Assembly (NCBI RefSeq): GCF_015482585.1
Contig: NZ_CP049742.1
Coordinates: forward strand, 578,501-642,500
Direction of reading: 5' to 3'
Length of the DNA stretch: 64,000 nucleotides
Source: Mangrovibacillus cuniculi
GTDB taxonomy: Bacteria; Bacillota; Bacilli; Bacillales; R1DC41
A program made the position numbers and the translations under genes. Positions 33,203 to 42,794 of this stretch are shown here, piece by piece; within the stretch, counting starts at the first letter, position 1, and the number at the start of each line of letters is the position of its first letter. Below the pieces are notes generated by a model, which searched no databases, was not told where the DNA came from, and worked only from the letters and a program-made list of their open reading frames with translations.

Positions 33203-36200
33203 ATGGGATTAACTTTACATATTGGCAGAAGTGGGACTGGAAAATCAACCAAAACACTGAAAGAAATAGCAGCCCTAGAGCAAGAGAATCCAATAGGGCC
33301 TTCCATAATATATCTAGTTCCAGATCAAATGACCTTTCAATCTGAGCAGGCACTAATTGAAGAGTCATCAAGAAATGGAATGATTCGAACGCAGGTATTG
33401 TCTTTTACTCGATTGGCTTATCGCGTGTTGCAGGAAACAGGAAAACTTACTCGCTATCATGTTAATTCTGTAGGACTTGCCATGTTTATTCGAAAAGTGA
33501 TGGAGGATAAACGGGAAGAAATAACCTTATTCCGAAAAGTGGCAGGCAAGCCTGGTTTTGTCCAACACGTGGAAACATTATTAACCGAATTTCGACGTTA
33601 TTGTGTGGAAGCGGAAGACTTAGATCAACTAAAACAAAAAGCATTAGATGGTGGTAATAAGGCTTTATCGGACAAGCTTAGTGACCTGGCATTAATGTTT
33701 GCTCCATTTAATGCATTGTTTGAAGAGCATTACATTGATTCGGAAGACTATTTTAAATGGCTAGTAGAAGGCGTGAAAGAATCAGCTTTTTTACAAGATG
33801 CCATTATCTTTATTGATGGATTTGATAGCTTTACACCCCAAGAGTTTCAGATTCTCGAGCAGCTATTAATACAGTGTAAAGAAGTGTCTATTTCTTTAAC
33901 TCTCGATCGATCGATGGAATTACCAGTTTCTCCTTTAGAGCCGTTTAGGATGACAGGAGAAACTTTCGCAAAGCTTACAGAACTCTGTATGCAAAATGGA
34001 GTACCGTATCAACTTGTGAAGGAAGAAAATCAATATCGTGCAATGACTGCAGGTATAAAGCATGTAGAAGAACAGTTTTTAGAAAGACCAGCAATTTCTA
34101 CATTAAAAAAAGATGGAATTCAGTTAATACAAGCTGCTAATCGCCGAGTAGAAATAGAGAATGTTGCGAGACTTATTCGACAAGAAGCAAAAGAACACGG
34201 TGTCAGATACCGTGAAATGGCGATTTTAGTCCGCAATCAAGACGCGTATCAAGAGTTGTTAGAGACAATTTTAAAAGATTATGATATTCCTTTCTTTATA
34301 GATCAGAAAAGACCCATGCTTCATCATCCCTTGATTGAATTACTGCGTTCGACCATTGATATTTTACGAACAAACTGGTCATATGAAGCGGTTTTTCGTG
34401 CAGTAAAAACAGACTTACTATTTCCATTAGATCGCTCCACAAAAGAGTTGCGTCATCAAATGGACCTGTTAGAGAACTATGTGTTAGCCTATGGGATTAA
34501 AGGACGAGATTGGACTAAAAAAGATCGCTGGCTTTATCGAAATACTAGAGGACTCGAACTAACGAATACACCACAAACTTCCGATGAGAAAGAGCATGAA
34601 CAACTGTTAAATGAACTGCGATTGACCATTATGGCACCAATTGTACGTCTAGCAAAAAGATGGAAGCAAGCAACGTTAGGTTCGGAAAAAGCAGAAGTAT
34701 TTTATTTATTCTTAGAGGAAATTGATGCACCAGCAAAATTAGATCGACTTCGAATAACCGCTGAAGAAAATGGTGACTTAGTTCATGCTAGGGAGCATGA
34801 ACAAGCGTGGAATGCTGTTATGGAGCTGTTCGATCAATTTGTTGAAATATTTGGGGAGCAAGAACTTACAGTGGAAACATTTGCAGACATGATGGATGCA
34901 GGGATGGCTTCCATGAAGTTTTCTTTAGTGCCTCCAAGTATTGATCAAGTGATCGTTGCCAACATGGAGACTTCTCGTTTACGTAACATACATACCGCGT
35001 TTGTTATTGGAGTGAACGACGGCGTGTTACCAGCTAAATGGACAGATGATGGCTTGTTATCTGATAGTGAAAGAGAATGGTTCCAGTCTGTTGGTGTCGC
35101 TGTTTCTCCTACTACCACGGTTAAACTTGCAGATGAAGAATACATTGCGTATAAAACTTTTAGTTTACCAACAAATAACCTTGTAGTTTCGTATAGCATG
35201 GCAAATGAAGAAGGGAAGCCATTATTACCTTCTCTCTACATTAAGCGCTTAAAGGAACTTTTCCCTAGTTTAGAAGAGGAAATGATTTTAGGGGAACCAT
35301 TTGAAGCAGAAGAGAAGCAGCAATTTAGTTATTTAAGCCATCCTGGAACAGCGATTCCGTTTGTCACATCAGCCTTGCAGTTTGCCAAACGAGGCTATCA
35401 AATTCATGACTTATGGTGGGAAGCGGCAAGGTTTTACACGGAAGACACAGCATATCGTGTCCCTGCTCAAATTGTCTTTCGTAGCTTAGCTTATCAAAAT
35501 AAAGCATTACCTCTATCTGAAGAGACAGCCACGAAACTATATGGAGAGGAAATTCAAGCGAGCGTAACTAGGATGGAATTGTTTAATAGCTGTCCGTTCT
35601 CTCACTTTGCTAGACACGGTTTGCGTTTGAGAGAGCGTCAATACCACCGCTTAGAAGCACCAAACATCGGAGAGTTATTCCATGGCGCGTTAAAATACAT
35701 TGCGGATCAAATTCAAGCGAACGATTTGAGCTGGGCTTCATTATCGAAAAAGCAGATCGACAAGTTATCCGTAGATGCAGTTAGCGTTTTATCACCGAGA
35801 CTACAGCACCAAATCTTACTTAGTTCAAAGAGATACGAGTATATTAGGTACAAACTGCAAGAAATTGTGAAACGAGCTTCTTATACGTTAACCAAACAAG
35901 CCCAATCCTCTGGTTTCGCACCTGTTGGATTAGAGATACCATTCGGGCCAAATAAGATGCTCTCTACTGATGAGATTCCGTTAATAAACGGTAAGAGCAT
36001 GGTCTTAAGAGGTCAAATAGACCGAGTGGATAAAGCAGAAAAAGACGGAAAAGTGTACGTTAGAATAGTTGATTTCAAATCGAGTAAAAAAGACTTGGAT
36101 TTAACAGAAGTGTACTACGGTATTTCTCTACAAATGCTAACGTACCTAGACATGATGATAGAGCATGGAAAACCATTAGTAGGAGAAGATGTCACTCCTG

Positions 36201-36682
36201 CTGGTATGCTTTATTTCCACATGCAAAATCCATTAGTGAAGACAAAGTCCTTCTTAACAGAAGAGGAGATAGAAGAAGCCTTATTAAAAGAATTTAAGAT
36301 GAAAGGTTATGTCTTAGATGATCATGAAGTAGTAGATTTAATGGATCAATCACTGGAGCAAGGCAGCTCTCTCTATGTTCCAATTGGCAAAAAGAAAGAC
36401 GGATCATTAACAGCAGCTTCAAAAGTAACAACCAAAATGGAGATGAATTCTCTTCGTTCGCATGTCCACCGACTTTACCAAGAAAGCGGTACTTCCATGA
36501 CAAATGGAGAAGTGAATATCACGCCATACAAGTTAAAAGAGAAGATTCCGTGTACATTCTGCTCGTATAAATCCGTCTGTCAATTTGATCATGGGTTGGA
36601 AGAGAATGAATATCGAAATCTATCAGCCTTAAGTAATAAAGAAGTGCTAAAGAAAATGGTAGAAGGGGAGAGTGCGGAATGA
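33203..36682 (+). CDS. addB: ATP-dependent helicase/nuclease subunit B (AddB)
   Basis: 1159 residues (B. subtilis AddB 1166). The N-terminal Walker A is GRSGTGKSTKT. The C-terminal RecB-type nuclease domain has the motif VRIVDFKSSKKD (Asp-x-Lys) and the iron-sulphur cysteines: one in NSCPFSHFARHG (about 796) and three in IPCTFCSYKSVC (about 1115-1124). AddB works with AddA in double-strand break processing, making 3' tails for RecA and recognising Chi. ATGA overlap with addA (36679-36682) indicates coupled synthesis. Confidence 0.97.
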   Translation: MGLTLHIGRSGTGKSTKTLKEIAALEQENPIGPSIIYLVPDQMTFQSEQALIEESSRNGMIRTQVLSFTRLAYRVLQETGKLTRYHVNSVGLAMFIRKVMEDKREEITLFRKVAGKPGFVQHVETLLTEFRRYCVEAEDLDQLKQKALDGGNKALSDKLSDLALMFAPFNALFEEHYIDSEDYFKWLVEGVKESAFLQDAIIFIDGFDSFTPQEFQILEQLLIQCKEVSISLTLDRSMELPVSPLEPFRMTGETFAKLTELCMQNGVPYQLVKEENQYRAMTAGIKHVEEQFLERPAISTLKKDGIQLIQAANRRVEIENVARLIRQEAKEHGVRYREMAILVRNQDAYQELLETILKDYDIPFFIDQKRPMLHHPLIELLRSTIDILRTNWSYEAVFRAVKTDLLFPLDRSTKELRHQMDLLENYVLAYGIKGRDWTKKDRWLYRNTRGLELTNTPQTSDEKEHEQLLNELRLTIMAPIVRLAKRWKQATLGSEKAEVFYLFLEEIDAPAKLDRLRITAEENGDLVHAREHEQAWNAVMELFDQFVEIFGEQELTVETFADMMDAGMASMKFSLVPPSIDQVIVANMETSRLRNIHTAFVIGVNDGVLPAKWTDDGLLSDSEREWFQSVGVAVSPTTTVKLADEEYIAYKTFSLPTNNLVVSYSMANEEGKPLLPSLYIKRLKELFPSLEEEMILGEPFEAEEKQQFSYLSHPGTAIPFVTSALQFAKRGYQIHDLWWEAARFYTEDTAYRVPAQIVFRSLAYQNKALPLSEETATKLYGEEIQASVTRMELFNSCPFSHFARHGLRLRERQYHRLEAPNIGELFHGALKYIADQIQANDLSWASLSKKQIDKLSVDAVSVLSPRLQHQILLSSKRYEYIRYKLQEIVKRASYTLTKQAQSSGFAPVGLEIPFGPNKMLSTDEIPLINGKSMVLRGQIDRVDKAEKDGKVYVRIVDFKSSKKDLDLTEVYYGISLQMLTYLDMMIEHGKPLVGEDVTPAGMLYFHMQNPLVKTKSFLTEEEIEEALLKEFKMKGYVLDDHEVVDLMDQSLEQGSSLYVPIGKKKDGSLTAASKVTTKMEMNSLRSHVHRLYQESGTSMTNGEVNITPYKLKEKIPCTFCSYKSVCQFDHGLEENEYRNLSALSNKEVLKKMVEGESAE

Positions 36683-39600
36683 AGATACCTCCAAAACCAA
36701 TAGACGTCACTTGGACAGATGACCAGTGGAAAGCAATCTACTCAAAAGGACAAGACACCCTAGTTGCGGCTGCTGCAGGTTCGGGGAAAACAGCGGTACT
36801 AGTGCAGAGAATTATTGAGAAATTATTGAATAAAGATGAGCCGATGAATGTCGATGAACTGTTGGTCGTAACCTTTACAAATGCCTCCGCGCAAGAAATG
36901 AGGCATCGTATAGGAGAAGCAATTGAGAAAGAGTTAGAGAAAAACCCTAACTCTTCTCATTTACGTCAACAATTAACGTTGTTAAACAAGGCATCCATTT
37001 CCACCCTTCATTCTTTTTGTTTAGACGTGATTCGTAAATACTATTACATGATTGAACTAGACCCTGTTTTCCGTATTGGTGATGAAACAGAAATGGAATT
37101 GATGGGTGATGATGTGCTAGAAGAAGTAATGGAAACCTACTACTCAGGTGAAAATGCTGAAGTATTTTTCCGACTTGTAGACATGTTCTCGAATGACCGT
37201 TCTGATGATCAACTATTACGTATGATAAGACAATTATATTTATTCTCACAATCTCATCCAAAACCGTTCTTCTGGCTTGAAACGTTACCAGATTTATATG
37301 ATGTGACGAATGATTCGTTTGATGAGAATGACTTAACATTGTCTGCTAAACGGATGATGGAATTAGAACTTTCAGGTGCAACTGCTTTGCTTCAACAAGC
37401 GTATGAATTAACGTTAAAGCCTGGTGGACCTGCTGCCCTAGGAGAAACTCTGCAACAAGACCTTGCTGTCATTCAAACCTTGCAGCATAGCTTAGGGGGG
37501 AAATGGGATGATTGCAGAGAACATTGGTTGAAAGCAGCTTTCCCTAGAGCCAAGGCGGTGAAGGGAGCAGATGTAGATCCTGATTTAAAAGATCGCGCCA
37601 CTTCTTATCGAAACAAAGCAAAGAAAATAGTGGAGGGTATGAAAGAAGAGTGGTTCTCTTTATCTAGCGTTTCATGGGTAAGACAAATGCAAGAAATGAA
37701 GCCATACATTGCTCAATTAGCAGAGCTGGTTCAACGATTTACGGATGCTTTTCAAAAGCGTAAAAGAGAAGAGAACGTCGTGGACTTTTCTGACTTAGAG
37801 CACTATTGCCTAGCTATTTTACAAGCAGAAGAACCAACTGCTGCACAGAGTTACCAAAAGAAATTTAAAGAGATTTTAGTGGATGAATACCAAGATACCA
37901 ACATGGTACAGGAATCGATCATTCAAGCGATAAAAAAACCAACAGAAGAAGCGGGAAATCTATTCATGGTTGGAGATGTCAAACAATCCATTTATCGATT
38001 CCGTCTTGCAGAGCCTACTTTATTCTTATTAAAGTATGGACGGTTTACTGATGAAGCGATAGATTCGGGTCAGAAAATAGATTTATCTCGAAATTTCCGA
38101 AGTAGATACGAAGTGTTAGAAGGAACCAATTTTCTATTTCGCCAGTTATTAAGTAAATCAGTTGGAGAGATGGAGTATGAAAGAGCGGCAGAATTAATTC
38201 CTGGTGCGGCTTTCCCGGAGACAGAGCAACACCCTGTAACAGTTGCATTAATTGATCAATCAACGGAAGAAAGCCAAGTGTCGGAAGAAGACGCAGAAGA
38301 AGATTTAGCGCAAGCCCAATTAGAAGCTAGGTACATTGCAAAAGAGATAAAAACGATGCTAGATAGCGGGGAGCAGACGTATGATGCAAAAAGGAAACAA
38401 CATCGTCCTATTCGTTACAGAGATGTAGTCATTTTAATGCGATCGATGACGTGGACTGCTGCAATCCAAGATGAGTTAAAGAAAGCAGGCATCCCTTCGT
38501 ATGCAAACCTTTCAACTGGATACTTTGAAGCGACAGAAGTGACGATTATGATGAGTCTGCTATCTGTGATTGACAATCCTTATCAAGATATCCCTGTGGC
38601 TTCCGTTTTACGTTCGCCAATCGTCATGTTGAATGAAGAACAACTAGCGGAAATTAGAAATGCTCATCCGAAAGGGTATTTTTACGAGGCAGTAAATAAG
38701 TATGTCGCTTCTGGTTCCAATGAAGAATGGGTGACTCGTTTACAACGATTTATTACCCTGCTCCACAAATGGCGTACGAAAGCTCGTCAAGGGTCACTTG
38801 CAGAACTTATCTGGGAAATCTACCGTGATACGAGATATTATGACTTTGTAGGTGGAACTGCTGGTGGAAAACAAAGACAAGCTAATTTACGTGCATTATA
38901 TAATCGAGCGCGCCAATATGAAAAAACATCGTTTAGAGGGCTATTTAGATTCTTGCGTTTTATAGAAAGAATGCGAGAGCGCGGCGATGATTTAGGAACG
39001 GCACGTGCTTTATCGGAGCAAGAAGATGTAGTGAGGATTATGACCATTCACTCTAGTAAAGGTCTAGAGTTTCCGGTGGTATACTTAGCTGGTATGGGAA
39101 GATCTTTCAACATGATGGATATTCGTAAATCTTATTTGCTCGATAAAGAAGCGGGAATTGCTACTAGCTATGTCAACACGGAAAAGCGGTACACGATGCC
39201 ATCTTTCCCACAACAAGTATTAAAGAAGAAGAAGCGTTTAGAAATGCTATCAGAAGAAATGCGCGTTCTATATGTAGCCTTAACAAGGCCGCAGGAAAGA
39301 TTAACGATTATTTCTACGAGTAAAGATTTAGAAAAAGATTTGTATAGCTGGGCAGAGCCGATTCAAGAAAAAGAATGGGTATTGCCAGAATACTATCGCA
39401 TGCAAGCGAAAAGACCAATAGACTGGATTGCTCCAGCGATTATGAGGCACCATGAAGTCGATCTACCGATAGAAGTAGAAAGAACAGAATTTAATCATCC
39501 TTCTTCCTTCTCCCTGAAGTTTGTTCACCATCAGTCCTTGCTGCTAGAGGATGAACAACAGTCAGTAGCGGAAGACGGTTGGATTAAGTCTCTTCTAGAA

Positions 39601-40374
39601 GGAAAAGTAGACAAGGAAGTTACTGACTGGAAAGAGAAAGTGTATGATCAATTTACATGGTCTTATCCTTATGAGAGAAGTTCCTCTGTTCGATCCAAGC
39701 AGTCAGTAACAGAATTGAAGAGGATAATGGAAACAACGCGAGAAGATCAAGATCATGGTTGGCTACAGAAAGGCGGAATTAGAAAGCCTCTTTACGAACG
39801 ACCGAAATTCATGCGAGAAAAGGCCTTATCTTCTGCTGAAATTGGAACGGCCCATCACTTGGTCATGCAGTACTTATCTTTTGACCAAGCGCCAACTAGA
39901 GAATCTTTGTGTTTGATAAAAAAAGAACTCATCGAAAAAGAATTAGCTACTGAAGTGCAAATGGAAGCAATCGAAGAAGCAAGAATCTTAGCATTTTTTG
40001 AGTCTTGGTTAGGTTTGGAAGCTATGGCTGCAGACAGAGTCATGAAGGAAGTACCTTTCAGCTTAGGAATTCCAGCTAGCCAATTAGAAACTAGTGAAGC
40101 CCTATTGAATCAAGAAGATACGGTCATTGTTCAAGGTATCGTCGATTGCTTATTTAATGTAGACGGTAAATGGACGTTAGTGGATTACAAGACCGATACG
40201 TGGCTTCCATTTAAAGGAGAAACAGAAGAAGAAACGTTAGAGAGAATGAAAGAGCGATATAGTTCTCAATTAAAGCTTTATCGAAAAGCGATTGAAACGA
40301 TTTGGAATATCAAAGTACATCAAACGGCATTATTTTTCTTTGACGGTGGGCACATTATTCTTATTGAAGAGTAA
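36679..40374 (+). CDS. addA: ATP-dependent helicase/nuclease subunit A (AddA)
   Basis: 1231 residues (B. subtilis 1232). UvrD-type SF1 helicase: Walker A AAAAGSGKTAVLVQ (about 31-44), motif Ia VVTFTNASAQEMR, motif II LVDEYQDTN, GDVKQSIYRFR, motif V/VI TIHSSKGLEFPVVYLAGMG and LYVALTRPQERL. A C-terminal RecB-type nuclease domain has WTLVDYKTD. It is the motor and 3'-strand nuclease of AddAB. Next gene is hlpB; sbcDC, which B. subtilis has between addA and hlpB, is not here. Confidence 0.97.
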   Translation: MKIPPKPIDVTWTDDQWKAIYSKGQDTLVAAAAGSGKTAVLVQRIIEKLLNKDEPMNVDELLVVTFTNASAQEMRHRIGEAIEKELEKNPNSSHLRQQLTLLNKASISTLHSFCLDVIRKYYYMIELDPVFRIGDETEMELMGDDVLEEVMETYYSGENAEVFFRLVDMFSNDRSDDQLLRMIRQLYLFSQSHPKPFFWLETLPDLYDVTNDSFDENDLTLSAKRMMELELSGATALLQQAYELTLKPGGPAALGETLQQDLAVIQTLQHSLGGKWDDCREHWLKAAFPRAKAVKGADVDPDLKDRATSYRNKAKKIVEGMKEEWFSLSSVSWVRQMQEMKPYIAQLAELVQRFTDAFQKRKREENVVDFSDLEHYCLAILQAEEPTAAQSYQKKFKEILVDEYQDTNMVQESIIQAIKKPTEEAGNLFMVGDVKQSIYRFRLAEPTLFLLKYGRFTDEAIDSGQKIDLSRNFRSRYEVLEGTNFLFRQLLSKSVGEMEYERAAELIPGAAFPETEQHPVTVALIDQSTEESQVSEEDAEEDLAQAQLEARYIAKEIKTMLDSGEQTYDAKRKQHRPIRYRDVVILMRSMTWTAAIQDELKKAGIPSYANLSTGYFEATEVTIMMSLLSVIDNPYQDIPVASVLRSPIVMLNEEQLAEIRNAHPKGYFYEAVNKYVASGSNEEWVTRLQRFITLLHKWRTKARQGSLAELIWEIYRDTRYYDFVGGTAGGKQRQANLRALYNRARQYEKTSFRGLFRFLRFIERMRERGDDLGTARALSEQEDVVRIMTIHSSKGLEFPVVYLAGMGRSFNMMDIRKSYLLDKEAGIATSYVNTEKRYTMPSFPQQVLKKKKRLEMLSEEMRVLYVALTRPQERLTIISTSKDLEKDLYSWAEPIQEKEWVLPEYYRMQAKRPIDWIAPAIMRHHEVDLPIEVERTEFNHPSSFSLKFVHHQSLLLEDEQQSVAEDGWIKSLLEGKVDKEVTDWKEKVYDQFTWSYPYERSSSVRSKQSVTELKRIMETTREDQDHGWLQKGGIRKPLYERPKFMREKALSSAEIGTAHHLVMQYLSFDQAPTRESLCLIKKELIEKELATEVQMEAIEEARILAFFESWLGLEAMAADRVMKEVPFSLGIPASQLETSEALLNQEDTVIVQGIVDCLFNVDGKWTLVDYKTDTWLPFKGETEEETLERMKERYSSQLKLYRKAIETIWNIKVHQTALFFFDGGHIILIEE

Positions 40375-40386
40375 GTAGGTGGTTTA

Positions 40387-40692
40387 ATGGCGAAAAATTC
40401 TGTAGGTACATGTGAGATGTGTGAAAGAGAAGAGGTAGAGAGAACCGAGCACCATCTCATTCCGAGAGAAGAGGGCGGTACATTTTTAGAGACTGCCATG
40501 CTATGTATCCCATGTCATAAGCAAATTCATGCACTTTACACAAATCAAGAATTAGCGGTCAGACTTTATACAGTGGAGAGACTACAAGACGATCCAAAAC
40601 TAGCTTCTTTTATTAAATGGATAAAAAAGCAGCCATCCGAAACGTTGCCGAGAGTGAAAAAGTCGAGAGAGCGCCGCAAAGGAAAGAAATGA
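40387..40692 (+). CDS. hlpB: HNH nuclease-like protein HlpB (YisB)
   Basis: 101 residues. An HNH/zinc-finger core is visible: CEMC (11-14), EHHLIPREEGG (the HH of the motif, about 22-32) and LCIPCHKQIH (CxxC plus His, about 40-50), followed by a basic tail. It corresponds to B. subtilis HlpB/YisB, encoded downstream of addAB-sbcDC. It lies 12 bp after addA and is probably part of the recombination operon; a role at DNA ends is suggested, not shown. Confidence 0.88.
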   Translation: MAKNSVGTCEMCEREEVERTEHHLIPREEGGTFLETAMLCIPCHKQIHALYTNQELAVRLYTVERLQDDPKLASFIKWIKKQPSETLPRVKKSRERRKGKK

Positions 40693-40735
40693 AAGAAAGC
40701 TGAGACATTGTTGGTGTCTCAGCTTTCTTTTTTGT
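40693..40735 (+). terminator. Terminator of addB-addA-hlpB
   Basis: Very strong 15-bp stem, AGAAAGCTGAGACA (to 40707) with TGTCTCAGCTTTCT (from 40715), then a T run. Confidence 0.92.
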
Positions 40736-40740
40736 GTGGT

Positions 40741-41280
40741 GAGTTAGTGAGGTGGTGTCTAGCGGTATAGCAGGAATGGTTAAGGGTGGATTAGGTATAC
40801 CGGAGGGAGCTGCTGCGGTATAGGTGAAGTCGTTAAGAGAGGTTCAGGTATATCAGAGGAAGCTGCCGCGGTATAGCAGAAGTCGTTAAGAGTCGTTCAG
40901 GTATACCAGAGGAAGTTGCCGCGGTATAGTAGGAGCCGTTAAGAGAGGTTCAGGTATACCGGAGGAAGCTGCCGCGGTATAGCAGAAGTCGTTAAGAGTG
41001 GTTCATGTATACCAGAGGAGCCTGCCGTGGTATTCCAGAAGTCATTAAGAGTGGTTTAGGTATACCAGAGGAAGCTGCCGCGGTATAGTAGGAGCGGTTA
41101 AGAGTGGTTCATGTATACCAGAGGAAGCTGCTGCGGTATACCAGAAGTCGTTAAGAGTGGTTCAGGTATACCAGAGGAAGCTGCCGCGGTATAGTAGGAG
41201 CCGTTAAGAGTGGCTCAGGTATACCGGAGGAAGCTGCCGCGGTATAGCAGAAAGGGGTAAGACCGTTTTAGGTATACCGC
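40741..41280. repeat. Tandem array, 53-bp period, about 10 units (array 3)
   Basis: GGTATAC/TGTATAC units start at 40794, 40847, 40900, 40953, 41006, 41059, 41112, 41165, 41218 and 41271, exactly 53 bp apart, with a diverged leading unit from about 40741. Each has the palindrome GGTATACC and an inverted repeat TATACC-15 bp-GGTATA, and the conserved block GGAAGCTGCCGCGGTATAG. The array fills the space between the hlpB terminator and the convergent gerP terminator. No coding frame stays open. Confidence 0.95.
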
Positions 41281-41333
41281 GGACCACGAGAAGAATAAAT
41301 TGAAGCTCCAAGTGCCCTGCAATAAATCCACAA

Positions 41334-41364
41334 ATAAAAAACCTCCCATCTCATAATGGGAGGT
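41334..41364 (-). terminator. Terminator of the gerP operon
   Basis: Stem ACCTCCCAT (41341-41349) and ATGGGAGGT (41356-41364); minus-strand tail TTTTTTATTT. Confidence 0.87.
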
Positions 41365-41374
41365 AACAAAATAC

Positions 41375-41593
41375 TTAGTTATTACCTAGTATAGGCTGAT
41401 CAACTACATTAGGATCAATCGTGTTAGTTAAGCTAATAACACTTGTGGTAATAATAAATGCACCGGTGTTTCCTCCTCCTGCACCATTGAAGCTTTTTAC
41501 TGCATTTTTCGGTGAAATGATAAGGGTATCACCGAAGTGGGTTACTCCACCGCCGATGGTTAAAATCTGAACGGGACCAATTAAAGCTGGCAT
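41375..41593 (-). CDS. gerPF: Spore germination protein GerPF
   Basis: 72 residues. It starts MPALIGPVQILTIGGGVTHFGDTL and has a Gly/Asn-rich turn GAGGGNTGAFI, the GerPA/GerPF fold. Last gene of the six-gene gerP operon, whose products help nutrients cross the spore coat to the germination receptors. Expressed in the mother cell in known Bacillus. Start ATG is preceded by GAGGTGATTAT. Confidence 0.93.
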   Translation of the reverse strand: MPALIGPVQILTIGGGVTHFGDTLIISPKNAVKSFNGAGGGNTGAFIITTSVISLTNTIDPNVVDQPILGNN

Positions 41594-41606
41594 ATAATCA
41601 CCTCAT

Positions 41607-41990
41607 TTACTCTCCTGTTTCGCCCTCTAATTGTCGAGTGTGCTTTGTTCTATTCTGTGCTGTTATACAATTGGTACTGCCTACCTGTACTAAAGAAGAA
41701 AACGATATCCCTGTGATATGAACTTTTGATACCCGAATAGAGGGTACTTGGTTTAGTCTACGCACTTGGATGATTTCCGTTAATGGTTCAATAAATATGG
41801 GCTGAGTAAACGATGGTAATTGAGAAAAATCTCCTTCTTGCGCATAAAATATTTCTTGCTCCCGTTGAACGGCTAGAACGAATGAAGTTAAATTTGCTTG
41901 ATTAATATCCCCAATAACCATGTTAGAACTAAAGGTTAAGGTTGTTGAAGAGATCGATTTTACGTTAGAAGTCCTTGGACAATAACTCAT
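41607..41990 (-). CDS. gerPE: Spore germination protein GerPE
   Basis: 127 residues, the typical GerPE length (about 120-130). It contains SNMVIGDINQANLTSFVLAVQREQ and SKVHITGISFSSLVQVGSTNCI, the latter resembling the GerPB/GerPD core SSSVFQIG. Coat-associated permeability protein; the operon gap to gerPF is only 13 bp. Confidence 0.9.
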   Translation of the reverse strand: MSYCPRTSNVKSISSTTLTFSSNMVIGDINQANLTSFVLAVQREQEIFYAQEGDFSQLPSFTQPIFIEPLTEIIQVRRLNQVPSIRVSKVHITGISFSSLVQVGSTNCITAQNRTKHTRQLEGETGE

Positions 41991-41996
41991 ACTCCA

Positions 41997-42176
41997 TTAA
42001 CCTTTCGGAGTAAGTGGAACAAAAGGTCCGATGATAAGGGATTCCGGTGGGGTATCAAATGTCGATACCAGTTGTATGACATTGGAGTCACCAATTTGAA
42101 AAACAGAAGATGATGCAACAGCTGTCATGTTGACTGTGTCAACACACAAGTTATAATTGGTCACAAAAAATTCCAT
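41997..42176 (-). CDS. gerPD: Spore germination protein GerPD
   Basis: 59 residues from the ATG at 42176 (MEFFVTNYNL). The core AVASSSVFQIGDSNVIQLVSTFDTPPESLIIGPFVPL is strongly conserved in GerPD. An ATG at 42185 overlaps the gerPC stop but abuts the AAAGGA site; the ATG at 42176 is 8 bases from it and gives the normal N-terminus. Confidence 0.92.
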   Translation of the reverse strand: MEFFVTNYNLCVDTVNMTAVASSSVFQIGDSNVIQLVSTFDTPPESLIIGPFVPLTPKG

Positions 42177-42181
42177 TCCAT

Positions 42182-42772
42182 TCATCCTTTCACTGCATCC
42201 GGCAAGTGCATAATATAATGTTTCACTGCTGAATGAATATCTTGTTTGCCTTGTTCAATCAAACGAGTGGTCCATTGTTCAGCATTTTCTTGAGGATGTC
42301 TCGTTGTGGTTCGCTGATAAAAATCTGCTCGACTATCAATTTGATTTAGCAAATCTTGTTGAATGTGCTCATGGTATTCTGGAGATAAAGAACGCGATAG
42401 TTCTTTCTCCATTTTTTCTATCACCAAGGGAAGCTCTTCTTGGGTATAAGACTTTAATGTGGAAGAAATCTTTTCTGAAACAGTCGCGGGATCAATGTTA
42501 TGTTGGTTTTGATTAGGTAGAGAAACATCTGAATCGTTAGCAAGAGATTGAAGGTCCGCTGGATTAAGCCCGATATTCAACGTACCATCAAGTTGCTCTA
42601 CTTTTAACTGATCAAATTTATATTCAATCTTATCTACACGTATAGCGGGACGATCAACTAATTCAGTCGCTTTCTTTTCCACAATCTCTAAGCGCTTCTC
42701 TAATTCATTTATTTTATTAGCTTGCTGTTGAATCGTTTGATAAAGTTGCTGAACATATGCAGTATAATCCAT
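42182..42772 (-). CDS. gerPC: Spore germination protein GerPC
   Basis: 196 residues. The N-terminal 15-45 region (LYQTIQQQANKINELEKRLEIVEKK) is a coiled coil, followed by IRVDKIEYKFDQLKVEQLDGTLNIGLNP, the conserved GerPC beta segment. It is the largest and least conserved GerP protein, thought to be structural in the coat. Upstream GGAGGGAGAAGGG gives a strong site. Confidence 0.9.
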   Translation of the reverse strand: MDYTAYVQQLYQTIQQQANKINELEKRLEIVEKKATELVDRPAIRVDKIEYKFDQLKVEQLDGTLNIGLNPADLQSLANDSDVSLPNQNQHNIDPATVSEKISSTLKSYTQEELPLVIEKMEKELSRSLSPEYHEHIQQDLLNQIDSRADFYQRTTTRHPQENAEQWTTRLIEQGKQDIHSAVKHYIMHLPDAVKG

Positions 42773-42794
42773 GTTCCCTTCTCCCTCCTTTCCA

